Shown here: piece by piece, positions 1 through 7,039 of the stretch
Numbering within the stretch: the first letter of the stretch is position 1
How the letters are laid out: each line of letters starts with the position of its first letter
Assembly: GCA_025353435.1 (NCBI GenBank)
Contig: JANXQR010000117.1
Span: forward strand, 1 to 15,902
Reading direction: 5' to 3'
DNA from: Acidobacteriota bacterium
GTDB lineage: Bacteria > Acidobacteriota > Terriglobia > Terriglobales > Acidobacteriaceae
Length of the DNA stretch: 15,902 nt
The notes under the pieces: generated by a model
Told to the model about the DNA's origin: nothing
Seen by the model: only the letters and a program-made list of their open reading frames with translations
Database searches by the model: none
Translations under genes and position numbers: made by a program

Positions 1-944
1 GAGAGCCATGGGTTCGGATTCGCTTCGATCACATACACCTCGCCCTTGGTCGAAATGCGCATGTCAATGCGCCCGTAATCGCGAAGCTTGACCGCGCGAT
101 ACGCCTTGATCGCGATCTCGGAGAGTTTGGTTACGGTTTCCTCATCGAGGTCTTCAGCGATCGACGATTTCGTCAGCTTGTAGGCTTCGGTATCCTTATC
201 GAATTTCACCTCCTGGCTGGCGATTCTGGGCATGCCCTTGGGAAGTCTCGAAAGGTCAAGCTCCACGAGTGGAAGCACATAAGCATTCTCGTAATTACCG
301 AGGATGGAAGCGTAGATTTCGCGTCCTTCGATGTACTCCTCGATCAACGCGGGAGAATCGAATTCCGTTTGTATATAGGAGATGCGCTCCATCAACTCCT
401 TCACGCTGTTAACAACGGCGTCGGAATCGATGCCGATCGATCCATCTTCTGAGGTGGGTTTGACGATCAGTGGGAACGAGATGTCATGAGCGTGGTCGAT
501 GTTGCCGCGATAGGCTGTCGCGAACCAGGGCGACTGAATCCCGTAAAAAGCGAACATTATCTTGGCGACTGACTTGTCCTGCGCAAGCATGTTGGCGTGC
601 GGCCCCGCACCGGTGTAGGGAATATCGAGCAAATCGAGGAACGCGGTGACGTGCATATCCTTGGTGTCATCGCCCGCATAGGATTCGGTGAGGTTGAAAA
701 TGAGATCGGCGCCACATTTGGCGAGTCCAAGCAGTGATTGCGGGCGGCCATCGAGAACGTAATACGACGGCTCATGACCGAGCTTTTCCAAGGCCTCGAA
801 GATCTCTTCGCGGTCATGCTTTACCGGCTTCTTCTTTCGTTTCTTCTGTCCTTTGCGCGGCGCAGGGGCATCTTCCTGCACTTCAGCAGGGTCATCTTCC
901 CACAAGTCGTAAAGCACAGTGATTTTCAAATTCTTTCCAGTCAT
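1..944 (-). CDS. Ddl-like ATP-grasp ligase, 3' end outside window
   Basis: Reading the minus strand from ATG at 944 gives an open frame of 314 residues to the window edge. It resembles the D-alanine--D-alanine ligase branch of ATP-grasp enzymes, which join a carboxylate to an amine via an acyl-phosphate. Visible features are an N-terminal pre-ATP-grasp domain (about 1-120), the ATP-binding lysine and glycine-rich loop VKPTSEDGSIGI (161-172), the EEYIEGREIY segment (202-211) and the metal-binding end GRIDMR...EANPNPWL (291-314). True Ddl proteins usually read ExNtxPG at this last site, so the substrate may not be D-Ala. A lysine-rich insert (about 31-42) sits in the first domain. GGAGA lies 5-6 nt before the ATG, supporting this start. 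The gene follows the metallopeptidase gene by 38 nt, so they are probably one operon. Family call is firm; substrate is unknown. Confidence 0.88.
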   Translation of the reverse strand, partial: MTGKNLKITVLYDLWEDDPAEVQEDAPAPRKGQKKRKKKPVKHDREEIFEALEKLGHEPSYYVLDGRPQSLLGLAKCGADLIFNLTESYAGDDTKDMHVTAFLDLLDIPYTGAGPHANMLAQDKSVAKIMFAFYGIQSPWFATAYRGNIDHAHDISFPLIVKPTSEDGSIGIDSDAVVNSVKELMERISYIQTEFDSPALIEEYIEGREIYASILGNYENAYVLPLVELDLSRLPKGMPRIASQEVKFDKDTEAYKLTKSSIAEDLDEETVTKLSEIAIKAYRAVKLRDYGRIDMRISTKGEVYVIEANPNPWL

Positions 945-982
945 GCGATCTCCAATCGGAGTAGCGGCAGTTTCCGCACACC

Positions 983-2038
983 TCAGGGATGAATGAACTT
1001 CCCACGGGTCAGGTAATTCATTGAGAGTGCGGTTGTGTACACCGTGAACTCCGTGAGGTACTCGGATTCGCGTCGAACATCCACGCGCAGGCCGAGGTCC
1101 TCGACACGCTTGCAGATGGCTTCCACCAGCTGTTTGACGATTGGCCGTTGCACGCCGCTCCAATACGCAACCTTGTCGATAATGGGCTTGCGATGCTGAT
1201 GTAGCAACTCTTGTGCAGGCCGAACGCCGTTACGGCGCTTGGGAGAGATGTTGAAGATATCGGCCAGGTCGGTATCCAGGGCGAGTTCCTGCACGGGAAT
1301 CTCTTCCGGCAGGCTAAGGTGATAGAACTCGCCGACCGTTGATTCCATTTCGTCGACGGTGATGTCTGTGCGGCCGCGACGCCGTGTGGGTTCGACATCT
1401 CCGATTTTGCGCGCCACGCCATCGACATATTGGAGCTTGGTCAGCGCATCCCAACCCTGGTAGCGCTTTCGCCATTGCGAGCGCGGCGTGAGCCAGACCG
1501 CAAACGTTTCCGCAAAATCTTCATCGGGATGTTTTTGCGCGTACCACCCGGCCATGTGGCGAACATACTTTCGCGAGAACGGAATGGGACGATAGCTGTC
1601 ACGATAGGCGCGGCGAAACGGTCCGAATAGATCGCGCCACTCAGCCGACTTGTATAGCTGGTACGCGTAGTTGAATGCGTGCCCAGCCTCATGACGCATG
1701 TACATCATGATCTCGCGAGCGTCTTCAAGGTCGTTCATCTCGCGCTCAAGCTGCGCCAGGTCGGGGTTGGCCAGATAGAACGGAATGCCGATGACGGGCT
1801 CGCCAGAGGGGCATCCCCATTCGTCAGTGAGATAACAAAGTGGGCGAAACTTGTGGATGCCCTTGGCTTCCAGTTCGCGATATAGCTGCTGGACGAATCG
1901 TTCCAGCGGAGAGCCTTCGAGCTTGAGCCCGAGTTCGCGAATGGGCTTGGCAAGTATCTCCTGGAATTCCGTTCGGGTTTGCTCGAAATTGCGCACGGGG
2001 CTATTCAGAGTTCTATACCACTGGACCAGATTTAGCAC
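983..2038 (-). CDS. Putative zinc metallopeptidase (HEAGH family)
   Basis: The product is 351 residues. It has a zinc-binding HEAGH motif at 116-120 and a downstream DEDFAETFAVW segment (172-182) whose glutamate is a good candidate for the third ligand, as in the family annotated 'putative zinc-binding metallo-peptidase' (Pfam Peptidase_Mx, from memory). Some relatives have an N-terminal zinc ribbon; none is seen here. There is no signal peptide or membrane segment, so it is probably cytoplasmic. The C-terminal third (about 230-351) is charged and I do not recognise it. The start is GTG at 2038; an in-frame TAA lies 18 nt upstream and no clear Shine-Dalgarno is visible, so a later start is possible. 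It is followed 38 nt later by the ATP-grasp gene, suggesting paired peptide-bond making and breaking. Peptidase activity is inferred from the motif only. Confidence 0.85.
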   Translation of the reverse strand: MLNLVQWYRTLNSPVRNFEQTRTEFQEILAKPIRELGLKLEGSPLERFVQQLYRELEAKGIHKFRPLCYLTDEWGCPSGEPVIGIPFYLANPDLAQLEREMNDLEDAREIMMYMRHEAGHAFNYAYQLYKSAEWRDLFGPFRRAYRDSYRPIPFSRKYVRHMAGWYAQKHPDEDFAETFAVWLTPRSQWRKRYQGWDALTKLQYVDGVARKIGDVEPTRRRGRTDITVDEMESTVGEFYHLSLPEEIPVQELALDTDLADIFNISPKRRNGVRPAQELLHQHRKPIIDKVAYWSGVQRPIVKQLVEAICKRVEDLGLRVDVRRESEYLTEFTVYTTALSMNYLTRGKFIHP

Positions 2039-2169
2039 GGCAAGCCGTATCGCTTATGCAAACAGCGTTGTCAGCATTCCTAATTCTAGAGCGGTGGTTT
2101 CACAAGCGAGTTTTGCGCCGCACAAGGCTCAGCGCCTGTGGTCATCGACGATCCACGGAGGCAGCCAAG

Positions 2170-2988
2170 TTAGATTTCGATCGTGCCTTGAAGGTACAGG
2201 CGTGCACTGCCGACTATCTTCACGCGATCGCCGACCAGAGTGCACTGCAGTTGTCCGCCGCGGGCACTGAGTTGTTGGGTATGGAAGGTTTGCTTGCCCA
2301 GCCGACCCGCCCAGTAGGGAGCCAGCGTGCAATGAATGGAGCCGGTTGCGGGATCCTCATCGATGCCCTCCGACGGTGAAAAAAGCCGGCAGACGTAATC
2401 CACGCCGCCCTCGCCGGGAGAGGTAACAATGGTCCCGCCATTCTCGATGTTGAGTTTGGCAAGAGCGGAAATGTCGGGCGAGAGCGCGCGCACTTGCTCG
2501 GCATGATCCACCACCACGAGGTAATCGCGCGATTTCATGACCAGCGCCGCTTTCAAACCGAGGGCCGGCAACAGACCGGCTGGCGTCTCACAGGGTTGCG
2601 GTGGCCAGGCGGGAAAGTCCATTTCAAAGCTGTCTTGATTTTGAGCGAGAGTGTCCTGAGCCATAGTGTTCTGCGCGACGGTCAAAATGCCGCTGCGGGT
2701 GTGGAATCGCACCGGCCACGCGTTGTGTTTCCGCAGTGCGAGCACGAAGGCGGACGCCAGGGTCGCGTGCCCACAAAGGATGTCCTCGATTGTGGGTGTA
2801 AACCAGCGCAAGTCGAAATCACCATCAGCGCGAGGAACAACAAAGGCGGTCTCGCTGTGGCGGTTTTCGGCAGCAATTTTCTGCATGACGCTGTCGGCGA
2901 GAAAAGCGGGAAGGATGCAGACCCCCGCCGGGTTGCCCGCGAAGAGCTCGGTGGTGAAAGCATCAACGTGGTAGTACGGAATTGCCAT
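2170..2988 (-). CDS. PhzF-family isomerase/epimerase-like protein
   Basis: The 272-residue product matches the PhzF fold throughout. It opens with YYHVDAFT...FAGNPAGVC (5-24), then the catalytic glutamate region ENRHSETAFV (Glu46 is the expected acid/base), the DILCGHATLASA motif (69-80) and the second-half motif GIDEDPATGSIHC (208-220). PhzF proteins isomerise or epimerise small substrates; outside phenazine clusters the substrate is usually unknown, and no phenazine genes are present here. Length is normal for the family. Residues 105-119 are a three-fold repeat of a five-residue unit (AQNTM/AQDTL/AQNQD). The ATG at 2988 has a weak TTGAGG upstream. The gene lies 56 nt after moaC on the same strand and may be co-transcribed, though a metabolic link to molybdenum cofactor is not evident. 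Confidence 0.9.
   Translation of the reverse strand: MAIPYYHVDAFTTELFAGNPAGVCILPAFLADSVMQKIAAENRHSETAFVVPRADGDFDLRWFTPTIEDILCGHATLASAFVLALRKHNAWPVRFHTRSGILTVAQNTMAQDTLAQNQDSFEMDFPAWPPQPCETPAGLLPALGLKAALVMKSRDYLVVVDHAEQVRALSPDISALAKLNIENGGTIVTSPGEGGVDYVCRLFSPSEGIDEDPATGSIHCTLAPYWAGRLGKQTFHTQQLSARGGQLQCTLVGDRVKIVGSARLYLQGTIEI
2632..2676 (-). repeat. Three imperfect 15-bp tandem repeats inside the PhzF gene
   Basis: On the minus strand three consecutive 15-nt units read GCGCAGAACACTATG, GCTCAGGACACTCTC and GCTCAAAATCAAGAC. They encode AQNTM-AQDTL-AQNQD. The repeat keeps the frame and probably lengthens a surface loop between the two halves of the fold. Confidence 0.7.
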
Positions 2989-3044
2989 GCGGTGGGCCTC
3001 AAGAAGGGCGCTTCAGATTAGAAGGGCAACTCAGGGTTGAAATC

Positions 3045-3566
3045 TCAGGCGCGACCGCCGCCGCGGGAGTAGTCGCCGGACTTGCCGCCGGTCTTTGATT
3101 CAAGCTGCACGGCGCGGATGACGATGGATTTGTCGAGCGCCTTGGTCATGTCATAGACCGTGAGCGCGGCGACCGAGGCTGCCGTGAGCGCTTCCATTTC
3201 CACGCCGGTTACGCCGAAGGTGGCGGCGGTGGCGGTGATGCGCACGCCGTTGCCCTCAATGCGCGCCTGCACGTCGACGTGTGTCAGCGGCAGCGGGTGG
3301 CACATGGGGATCAACTCGGAGGTGCGTTTGGCGGCTTGAATGCCGGCGAAGCGCGCCACCTCGAGCGGATCACCCTTGGGGTTCTGCGGCAGCGATGCGA
3401 GCACGGCTGCGGAGAGCTCTACGAAGGCCGATGCAGTCGCAGTGCGCTGCGTAGGTTGCTTGGCGCTCACATCGACCATGGATGCCTGGCCGCCTTCGTC
3501 ATAGTGCGAGAGCTTCGACTGCTCCGGTGGCGTGGGATTCTGGCCGGATTGTGGATTCAGGGGCAT
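3045..3566 (-). CDS. moaC: MoaC, cyclic pyranopterin monophosphate synthase
   Basis: The 173-residue product is a clear MoaC. This enzyme works with MoaA to turn GTP into cyclic pyranopterin monophosphate, the first intermediate of molybdenum cofactor synthesis. Seen in sequence: LSHYDEGGQASMVDVSAK (19-36), the active-site MCHPLPLTH (88-96), GVTGVEMEALTAASVAALTVYDMTK (118-142, containing the Asp and Lys that are catalytic in E. coli MoaC as YDMCK) and the C-terminal SKTGGKSGDYSR (157-168). An 18-residue Gln/Pro-rich N-terminal extension precedes the usual start of the family; no later Met offers an alternative. TAAGGA lies 6 nt before the ATG, a good ribosome site. The start is 23 nt past the moeA stop, so the two form an operon. 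See the T9 tract entry for a possible MoeA-MoaC fusion. Confidence 0.96.
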   Translation of the reverse strand: MPLNPQSGQNPTPPEQSKLSHYDEGGQASMVDVSAKQPTQRTATASAFVELSAAVLASLPQNPKGDPLEVARFAGIQAAKRTSELIPMCHPLPLTHVDVQARIEGNGVRITATAATFGVTGVEMEALTAASVAALTVYDMTKALDKSIVIRAVQLESKTGGKSGDYSRGGGRA

Positions 3567-3589
3567 GCGGGTCCTTAGAAGACTGATCC

Positions 3590-4837
3590 TTAAAAAAAAA
3601 CGATGCGGACGAGTTCGCCGGCAGGGATGAGAGTTGTGCCTTCCGGCACGGCGAGGAAGCAGTTGGATCGGGCAAAGGCGGCGAGATCGCCGGAACCCTG
3701 CCAGTTGACCGGCGCTACTTCAAGCGGCGCGCCGCTGAACGGATGGAACATGCATGCCGACGGGATGAAGCGCGTGAGGTCTGGCTTTCCTTTGACATCA
3801 CGAGTCAGGCGGGCGAGGGCAAAGCGCGGGCTGACTTCGCGGCTTCCTGAGAGCGCTGCCAGAATTTGCACGGCGAAAAGGAGAAATGTGGCGGCTGACG
3901 AGATGGGGTTTCCGGGAAGGCCGAATACTTGCACGAATTTCGCACCTGCGCTGCGCGGGATTTCGCAATAGACAAGCGGCTTGCCAGGCTGAATGCGTAC
4001 GCCGGTGAAGTGAACGTGCGCGCCGAAGCGGGCGAGAGCGGGTTCGACGAGGTCGAATTTTCCAGCCGAAACGCCGCCGGAGATGAGCGCCATGTCGGCC
4101 CAGAGAGCTTCCTTGATGGCGGATTCAATGGCGCCCGCTTCATCCTTGGTGGTGGGCAGAAGCCAGGGGTCTCCGCCGGCGGCACTCACGAGGGAGGCAA
4201 GCATGGCGGCGTTGGAGTTGCGGATTTGGCCGGCAGCTGGATTCTCAGTAACGGCGACGAGTTCATCGCCTGTGGTGAGGATGGCGACGCGAGGTTTTAC
4301 GAAGACATTGATGGCACCATAGCCGCAGGAAGCGGCGGCTGCAATGTGGGCCGCGGTGAGGCGGGTTCCGGGAGAGGCAATCTCATCGCCCGTCTGGGCT
4401 TCGGCGCCTTCGGGAACGACATTTTCGCCGGGATCGAGAGTGCGGTCGGTAGCGAGCCGGATCTTGCCTTCCAAATTCTCTACGTGCTCCAGCATCACCA
4501 CGGCGTCGGCGCCTTCGGGCACGGCTGCGCCGGTCATGATCTCCCAGACGGAGTTTTGCGGGAGGGGGCCAACGGGTGGATCACCCGCGCGGATAGAGCC
4601 GGCGACGGTCAGCGGCTCATGGGACGCTGCTTCCGCGGCGCGGCAGGCAAAACCGTCCCGAGTGGAGCGGGGGAAGGCGGGCATGTTGCGGTCAGCGCGG
4701 AGGGACTGTGCGAGTACGCGACCGTAGGCGGCAGCGATTGTCACGCTGTCGACAAGGTGCGGGCGGTTGAGGACTTCTGACGCTCGCGACCGAACGAGGG
4801 CCGCAGCTTCGTCATAACTGGGCAGGCCGGTGGTCAT
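3590..4837 (-). CDS. moeA: MoeA, molybdopterin molybdenumtransferase
   Basis: The 415-residue product is a full-length MoeA (E. coli MoeA is 411), which inserts molybdate into adenylylated molybdopterin. Recognisable parts are NMPAFPRSTRDGFACRA (51-67, equivalent to the MDGYAVR region), IMTGAAVPEGADAVV (100-114), the MoaB/Mog-like domain with LTTGDEL (187-193), ISGGVSAGKFD (252-262), IQPGKPL (282-288) and VFGLPGNPISS (304-314), and a C-terminal beta domain ending RIVFF. The frame is open to 5041, but homology begins only at the ATG at 4837. No Shine-Dalgarno precedes it; a TACAAT box ends 7 nt upstream, so the transcript may be leaderless. An alternative ATG at 4873 would add 12 unrelated residues. 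The last codons lie in a nine-base T run next to the stop. moaC follows after 23 nt. Confidence 0.95.
   Translation of the reverse strand: MTTGLPSYDEAAALVRSRASEVLNRPHLVDSVTIAAAYGRVLAQSLRADRNMPAFPRSTRDGFACRAAEAASHEPLTVAGSIRAGDPPVGPLPQNSVWEIMTGAAVPEGADAVVMLEHVENLEGKIRLATDRTLDPGENVVPEGAEAQTGDEIASPGTRLTAAHIAAAASCGYGAINVFVKPRVAILTTGDELVAVTENPAAGQIRNSNAAMLASLVSAAGGDPWLLPTTKDEAGAIESAIKEALWADMALISGGVSAGKFDLVEPALARFGAHVHFTGVRIQPGKPLVYCEIPRSAGAKFVQVFGLPGNPISSAATFLLFAVQILAALSGSREVSPRFALARLTRDVKGKPDLTRFIPSACMFHPFSGAPLEVAPVNWQGSGDLAAFARSNCFLAVPEGTTLIPAGELVRIVFF
3592..3600 (-). other. T9 homopolymer at the moeA stop (slippage site candidate)
   Basis: The coding strand has nine T's (A9 on the plus strand) that form the final Val-Phe-Phe codons and the first base of the moeA TAA. 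Shifting the frame by -1 here (equivalent to one extra U) reads through ten sense codons (L-R-I-S-L-L-R-T-R-M) directly in frame with the moaC ATG. The site is visible in sequence; its use is inference. Confidence 0.45.
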
Positions 4838-4844
4838 GGAATGA

Positions 4845-4850
4845 ATTGTA
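4845..4850 (-). promoter_or_regulatory. Possible -10 box of a leaderless moeA transcript
   Basis: On the minus strand TACAAT is followed by 7 nt and the moeA ATG. That spacing would put the transcription start at or next to the A of the ATG. No convincing -35 hexamer is seen 16-18 nt upstream. The upstream terminator at 4909-4936 implies that moeA needs its own promoter in this gap. Confidence 0.4.
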
Positions 4851-4900
4851 GAAGAGCAGACGGCGGAAGACATGTGACAGATTGGGATTAGCCGGAGTTG

Positions 4901-4936
4901 TGAAACAAGAAGGGCGCCCCATGCGGAGCGCCCTTC
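4901..4936 (-). terminator. Rho-independent terminator after the TPR gene
   Basis: A perfect 9-bp stem, GAAGGGCGC (4909-4917) with GCGCCCTTC (4928-4936), encloses a 10-nt loop. Read on the minus strand it is followed by TTGTTTCA. It lies 25 nt past the stop of the secreted TPR protein and before moeA, so it most likely ends that transcript. Confidence 0.8.
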
Positions 4937-4961
4937 GTGTTCGCGTTTGTGAGAAGGGTGA

Positions 4962-6161
4962 TTACGACTTCTTGCCGGCCTTGAACGACGAGTTGATCTT
5001 CTGCCCGGCCTGGTCGAGGATGCCCTTGGCATCCACGGCATACGGCCCAGTTGGTGCCAGGTCGAGATACTTTTGATACGCCTCGGCGCATCCCGGAGGT
5101 AGCACGATCTTCTGCGTCTTCGGGTCGATGGTGGCGTTGCCTACCAGGCCCTGACCCTTGAGGTAATAGAGCAAGGCATTGTTGGGATCGACGGCAATGG
5201 CCTTGTCTGCGGCCGCCACCTGTGCCGTGGCGTTGCCCATCTGGAAGAAGATGACAGCCTGGTTCTTGAGGTACAAGCTTGCCGACGCGGGATTGGCCTT
5301 GGCTGCCTGATCATACGCGTCGTTGGCCTCTTGCACCTTGCCTGCGCGTGCGTAGGCTTCGCCGAGACCGCTTTGCGACAAACCCTGAACCTCCGGAGTG
5401 GGCTTTTTCGACGCCGTCTCGACGTCGAGTGCCTTCTTGAAGGAAACAACCGCGTCGTCGTATTCCTTGAGGCCGAGCTGTGTCTGCCCCAGCCGCGCCC
5501 ACAGGATGGAGGCATCCGGCTTGGCAGCCGTGTCCTGCTTCATGAGGTTTTCAGCGTCGGTAAATTTCTGGGTCTTGATTTCGGCGATTTTGGCGTCGAG
5601 ATCAGCCTTTTTGGCGCTGGCGCCCAACTGCTGAGCTGCGGTGGCCGCTGCGCCGTCGGCATCGTGGATGTCTGCCGCAACCTGCTTGAGATCGGCGTTG
5701 AGGCGCTTAATGACCTCGTTGGACTTGAGTGCCTGGGAGTTCTTCGCCTTGGTTTCTTCAAGCTGCTTCTGCACATCGGGCGGCAGGTTCTTGACGAACT
5801 CCGGACGGCTCATATCGACGTCCTGCTCGGTGGTCTGGCCGACGACGATTTTGATGTTGTCGAAGCGATCGACCTGCTTGTCCTTGGGCGTGTCGACCTG
5901 CCGGAAGATGAGGGTGTAGGTTCCGGGAGGCGCTTCGCCGGAATACTCGCCGTTGGCGTCGACAGGGAAGGTGGCTTTGTCGTCTCCGGGGCCGGTGGAG
6001 AGGCTGACCGATCCGTTGATCTGGGCCACGCCTACGGGATTGGTGACTTTGCCATGGATTTTGCCCATTGGCTTATCCGACGCTGCTGGCGCCACCTGCG
6101 CGAATACGGGCGCGACGGCCAAAGCCATCAGGCTGAGCCAAATTGAGAGGGTGCGTTTCAT
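4962..6161 (-). CDS. Secreted carboxypeptidase-regulatory-like/TPR protein
   Basis: The 399-residue product starts with a signal peptide (MKRTLSIWLSLMALAVAPVFA, probable cleavage after Ala21). Residues about 33-118 form a beta-rich carboxypeptidase-regulatory-like domain (GKIHGKVTN...PPGTYTLIFRQ). Residues about 125-200 are charged, Lys/Ala/Glu-rich and probably coiled coil. Residues about 205-375 hold TPR-like helix pairs, for example LWARLGQTQLGLKEYDDAVVSFKKAL and LSQSGLGEAYARAGKVQEANDAYDQA. Such proteins are common in acidobacteria and are thought to mediate protein contacts in the periplasm or at the surface; the partner is unknown. The frame is open upstream to 6233, but AAGGAGAA 7 nt before the ATG at 6161 plus the signal peptide fix this start. 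It stands alone, bounded by a terminator and a divergent gene. Confidence 0.88.
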   Translation of the reverse strand: MKRTLSIWLSLMALAVAPVFAQVAPAASDKPMGKIHGKVTNPVGVAQINGSVSLSTGPGDDKATFPVDANGEYSGEAPPGTYTLIFRQVDTPKDKQVDRFDNIKIVVGQTTEQDVDMSRPEFVKNLPPDVQKQLEETKAKNSQALKSNEVIKRLNADLKQVAADIHDADGAAATAAQQLGASAKKADLDAKIAEIKTQKFTDAENLMKQDTAAKPDASILWARLGQTQLGLKEYDDAVVSFKKALDVETASKKPTPEVQGLSQSGLGEAYARAGKVQEANDAYDQAAKANPASASLYLKNQAVIFFQMGNATAQVAAADKAIAVDPNNALLYYLKGQGLVGNATIDPKTQKIVLPPGCAEAYQKYLDLAPTGPYAVDAKGILDQAGQKINSSFKAGKKS

Positions 6162-6523
6162 GTGTTCTTCTCCTTGGGAGCGGCGCGATCGAACTGCCCG
6201 CGGGCTCAAATCATTCCAAACTTCAAAAACCAAACCGGCACGGCATGCAACGGCGGGACAGGGCGAGGCGCAGGCGAAGTAGTGAAGGGTCCCGCTGACC
6301 GTTCAACCAGCACAGCCAAAGTTAAACCAACGGCAAACCTCAGCACAAGGGAAAGCGCAGTGTATCCATGCCATGCACCTGTTGGAGTTGCTGGTTGCAG
6401 GCGCAAGTTGCTTGCTAGGAGCTGGAAAACCAAGCTCCCACCGAAGTTGCGGTGTCAACGAAAAATGGTAGCGTGTTGAGGCCCTGGGCGATTGTGGCGT
6501 GGATCACATCCTAAAATAGACCC
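6162..6523. other. Divergent intergenic region, no gene seen
   Basis: These 362 bp separate the TPR gene (minus) from the GNAT gene (plus) and should hold both promoters. Near the minus gene only its Shine-Dalgarno (6168-6176) is clear. Near the plus gene a TAAAAT box abuts the start codon. Short ORFs here have no recognisable product and I see no RNA gene. Confidence 0.6.
6512..6517 (+). promoter_or_regulatory. Possible -10 box of a leaderless GNAT-trmFO transcript
   Basis: TAAAAT is separated from the ATG at 6524 by only 6 nt and no Shine-Dalgarno is present in between. A start site at the normal distance from the -10 would coincide with the ATG. No good -35 is visible at 16-18 nt spacing. 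Confidence 0.35.
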
Positions 6524-7039
6524 ATGACGATCACGATTCGTCCGGCCACGCGAGCGGATGTGGGACAGATTCTGGCGTTTGTCCAGGCGCTGGCGGAGTA
6601 TGAACGGGAACCGAACGCGGTGAAGGCGACGGAAGCCGACCTGCTCGAGCACGGTTTTGGCGAGAGCCCCTATTTTGCCTGCCTGATTGCGGAACTGGAT
6701 GGGATTCCGGCCGGATTTGCGCTCTATTTCTTTGACTATTCGACATGGCTGGGGCGGCCGGGGCTCTACCTGGAGGACCTGTTTGTGCTTCCCGAGCAGC
6801 GTGGAGCGGGCGTAGGCAAGGCGCTGCTGCAGCGGCTGGCAGCAGTTGCGCTGGAGAAAGGTTGTGCCCGCATGAAGTGGGAGGTGCTGGACTGGAATAC
6901 CCCGGCCATCGACTTCTACAGTGCCATGGGAGCGGAGATTCAGAAGGAATGGCTCAACGTACGGTTGAGCGGTGACGCGCTGCGGAGGCTGGCCGGGGTG
7001 GAGGCAGGCGAATTGACGGAGAGGTCAGGGTCCAATTGA
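6524..7039 (+). CDS. GNAT N-acetyltransferase, thialysine/diamine (SSAT-like) type
   Basis: The 171-residue product has the GNAT fold. The acetyl-CoA pyrophosphate loop is EQRGAGVGKALLQ (91-103), preceded by the beta-4 strand LYLEDLFVLPE (81-91). The segment FALYFFDYSTWLGRPGLYLEDLFV and the C-terminal WEVLDWNTPAIDFYSAMGA (119-137) are characteristic of the spermidine/spermine and thialysine N-acetyltransferase subgroup. The likely reaction is acetyl transfer from acetyl-CoA to a primary amine of a polyamine or lysine analogue; the true substrate is unproven. The last roughly 15 residues (GVEAGELTERSGSN) are an unusual hydrophilic tail. The gene overlaps trmFO by 4 nt, which couples the two genes. 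No Shine-Dalgarno precedes the ATG. Confidence 0.88.
   Translation: MTITIRPATRADVGQILAFVQALAEYEREPNAVKATEADLLEHGFGESPYFACLIAELDGIPAGFALYFFDYSTWLGRPGLYLEDLFVLPEQRGAGVGKALLQRLAAVALEKGCARMKWEVLDWNTPAIDFYSAMGAEIQKEWLNVRLSGDALRRLAGVEAGELTERSGSN

Noticed and set aside
3929..4780. 283-residue plus-strand ORF opposite moeA
   Set aside because: It lies fully antisense to conserved moeA, and its Gly/Ala-rich sequence reflects high GC content.
4838..5041. Upstream extension of moeA to the first possible start at 5041
   Set aside because: It crosses the terminator hairpin and the 3' end of the TPR gene in another frame and has no MoeA homology.
5331..6146. 271-residue plus-strand ORF opposite the secreted TPR gene
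   Set aside because: Antisense shadow; the minus-strand frame has a signal peptide, ribosome site and recognisable domains.
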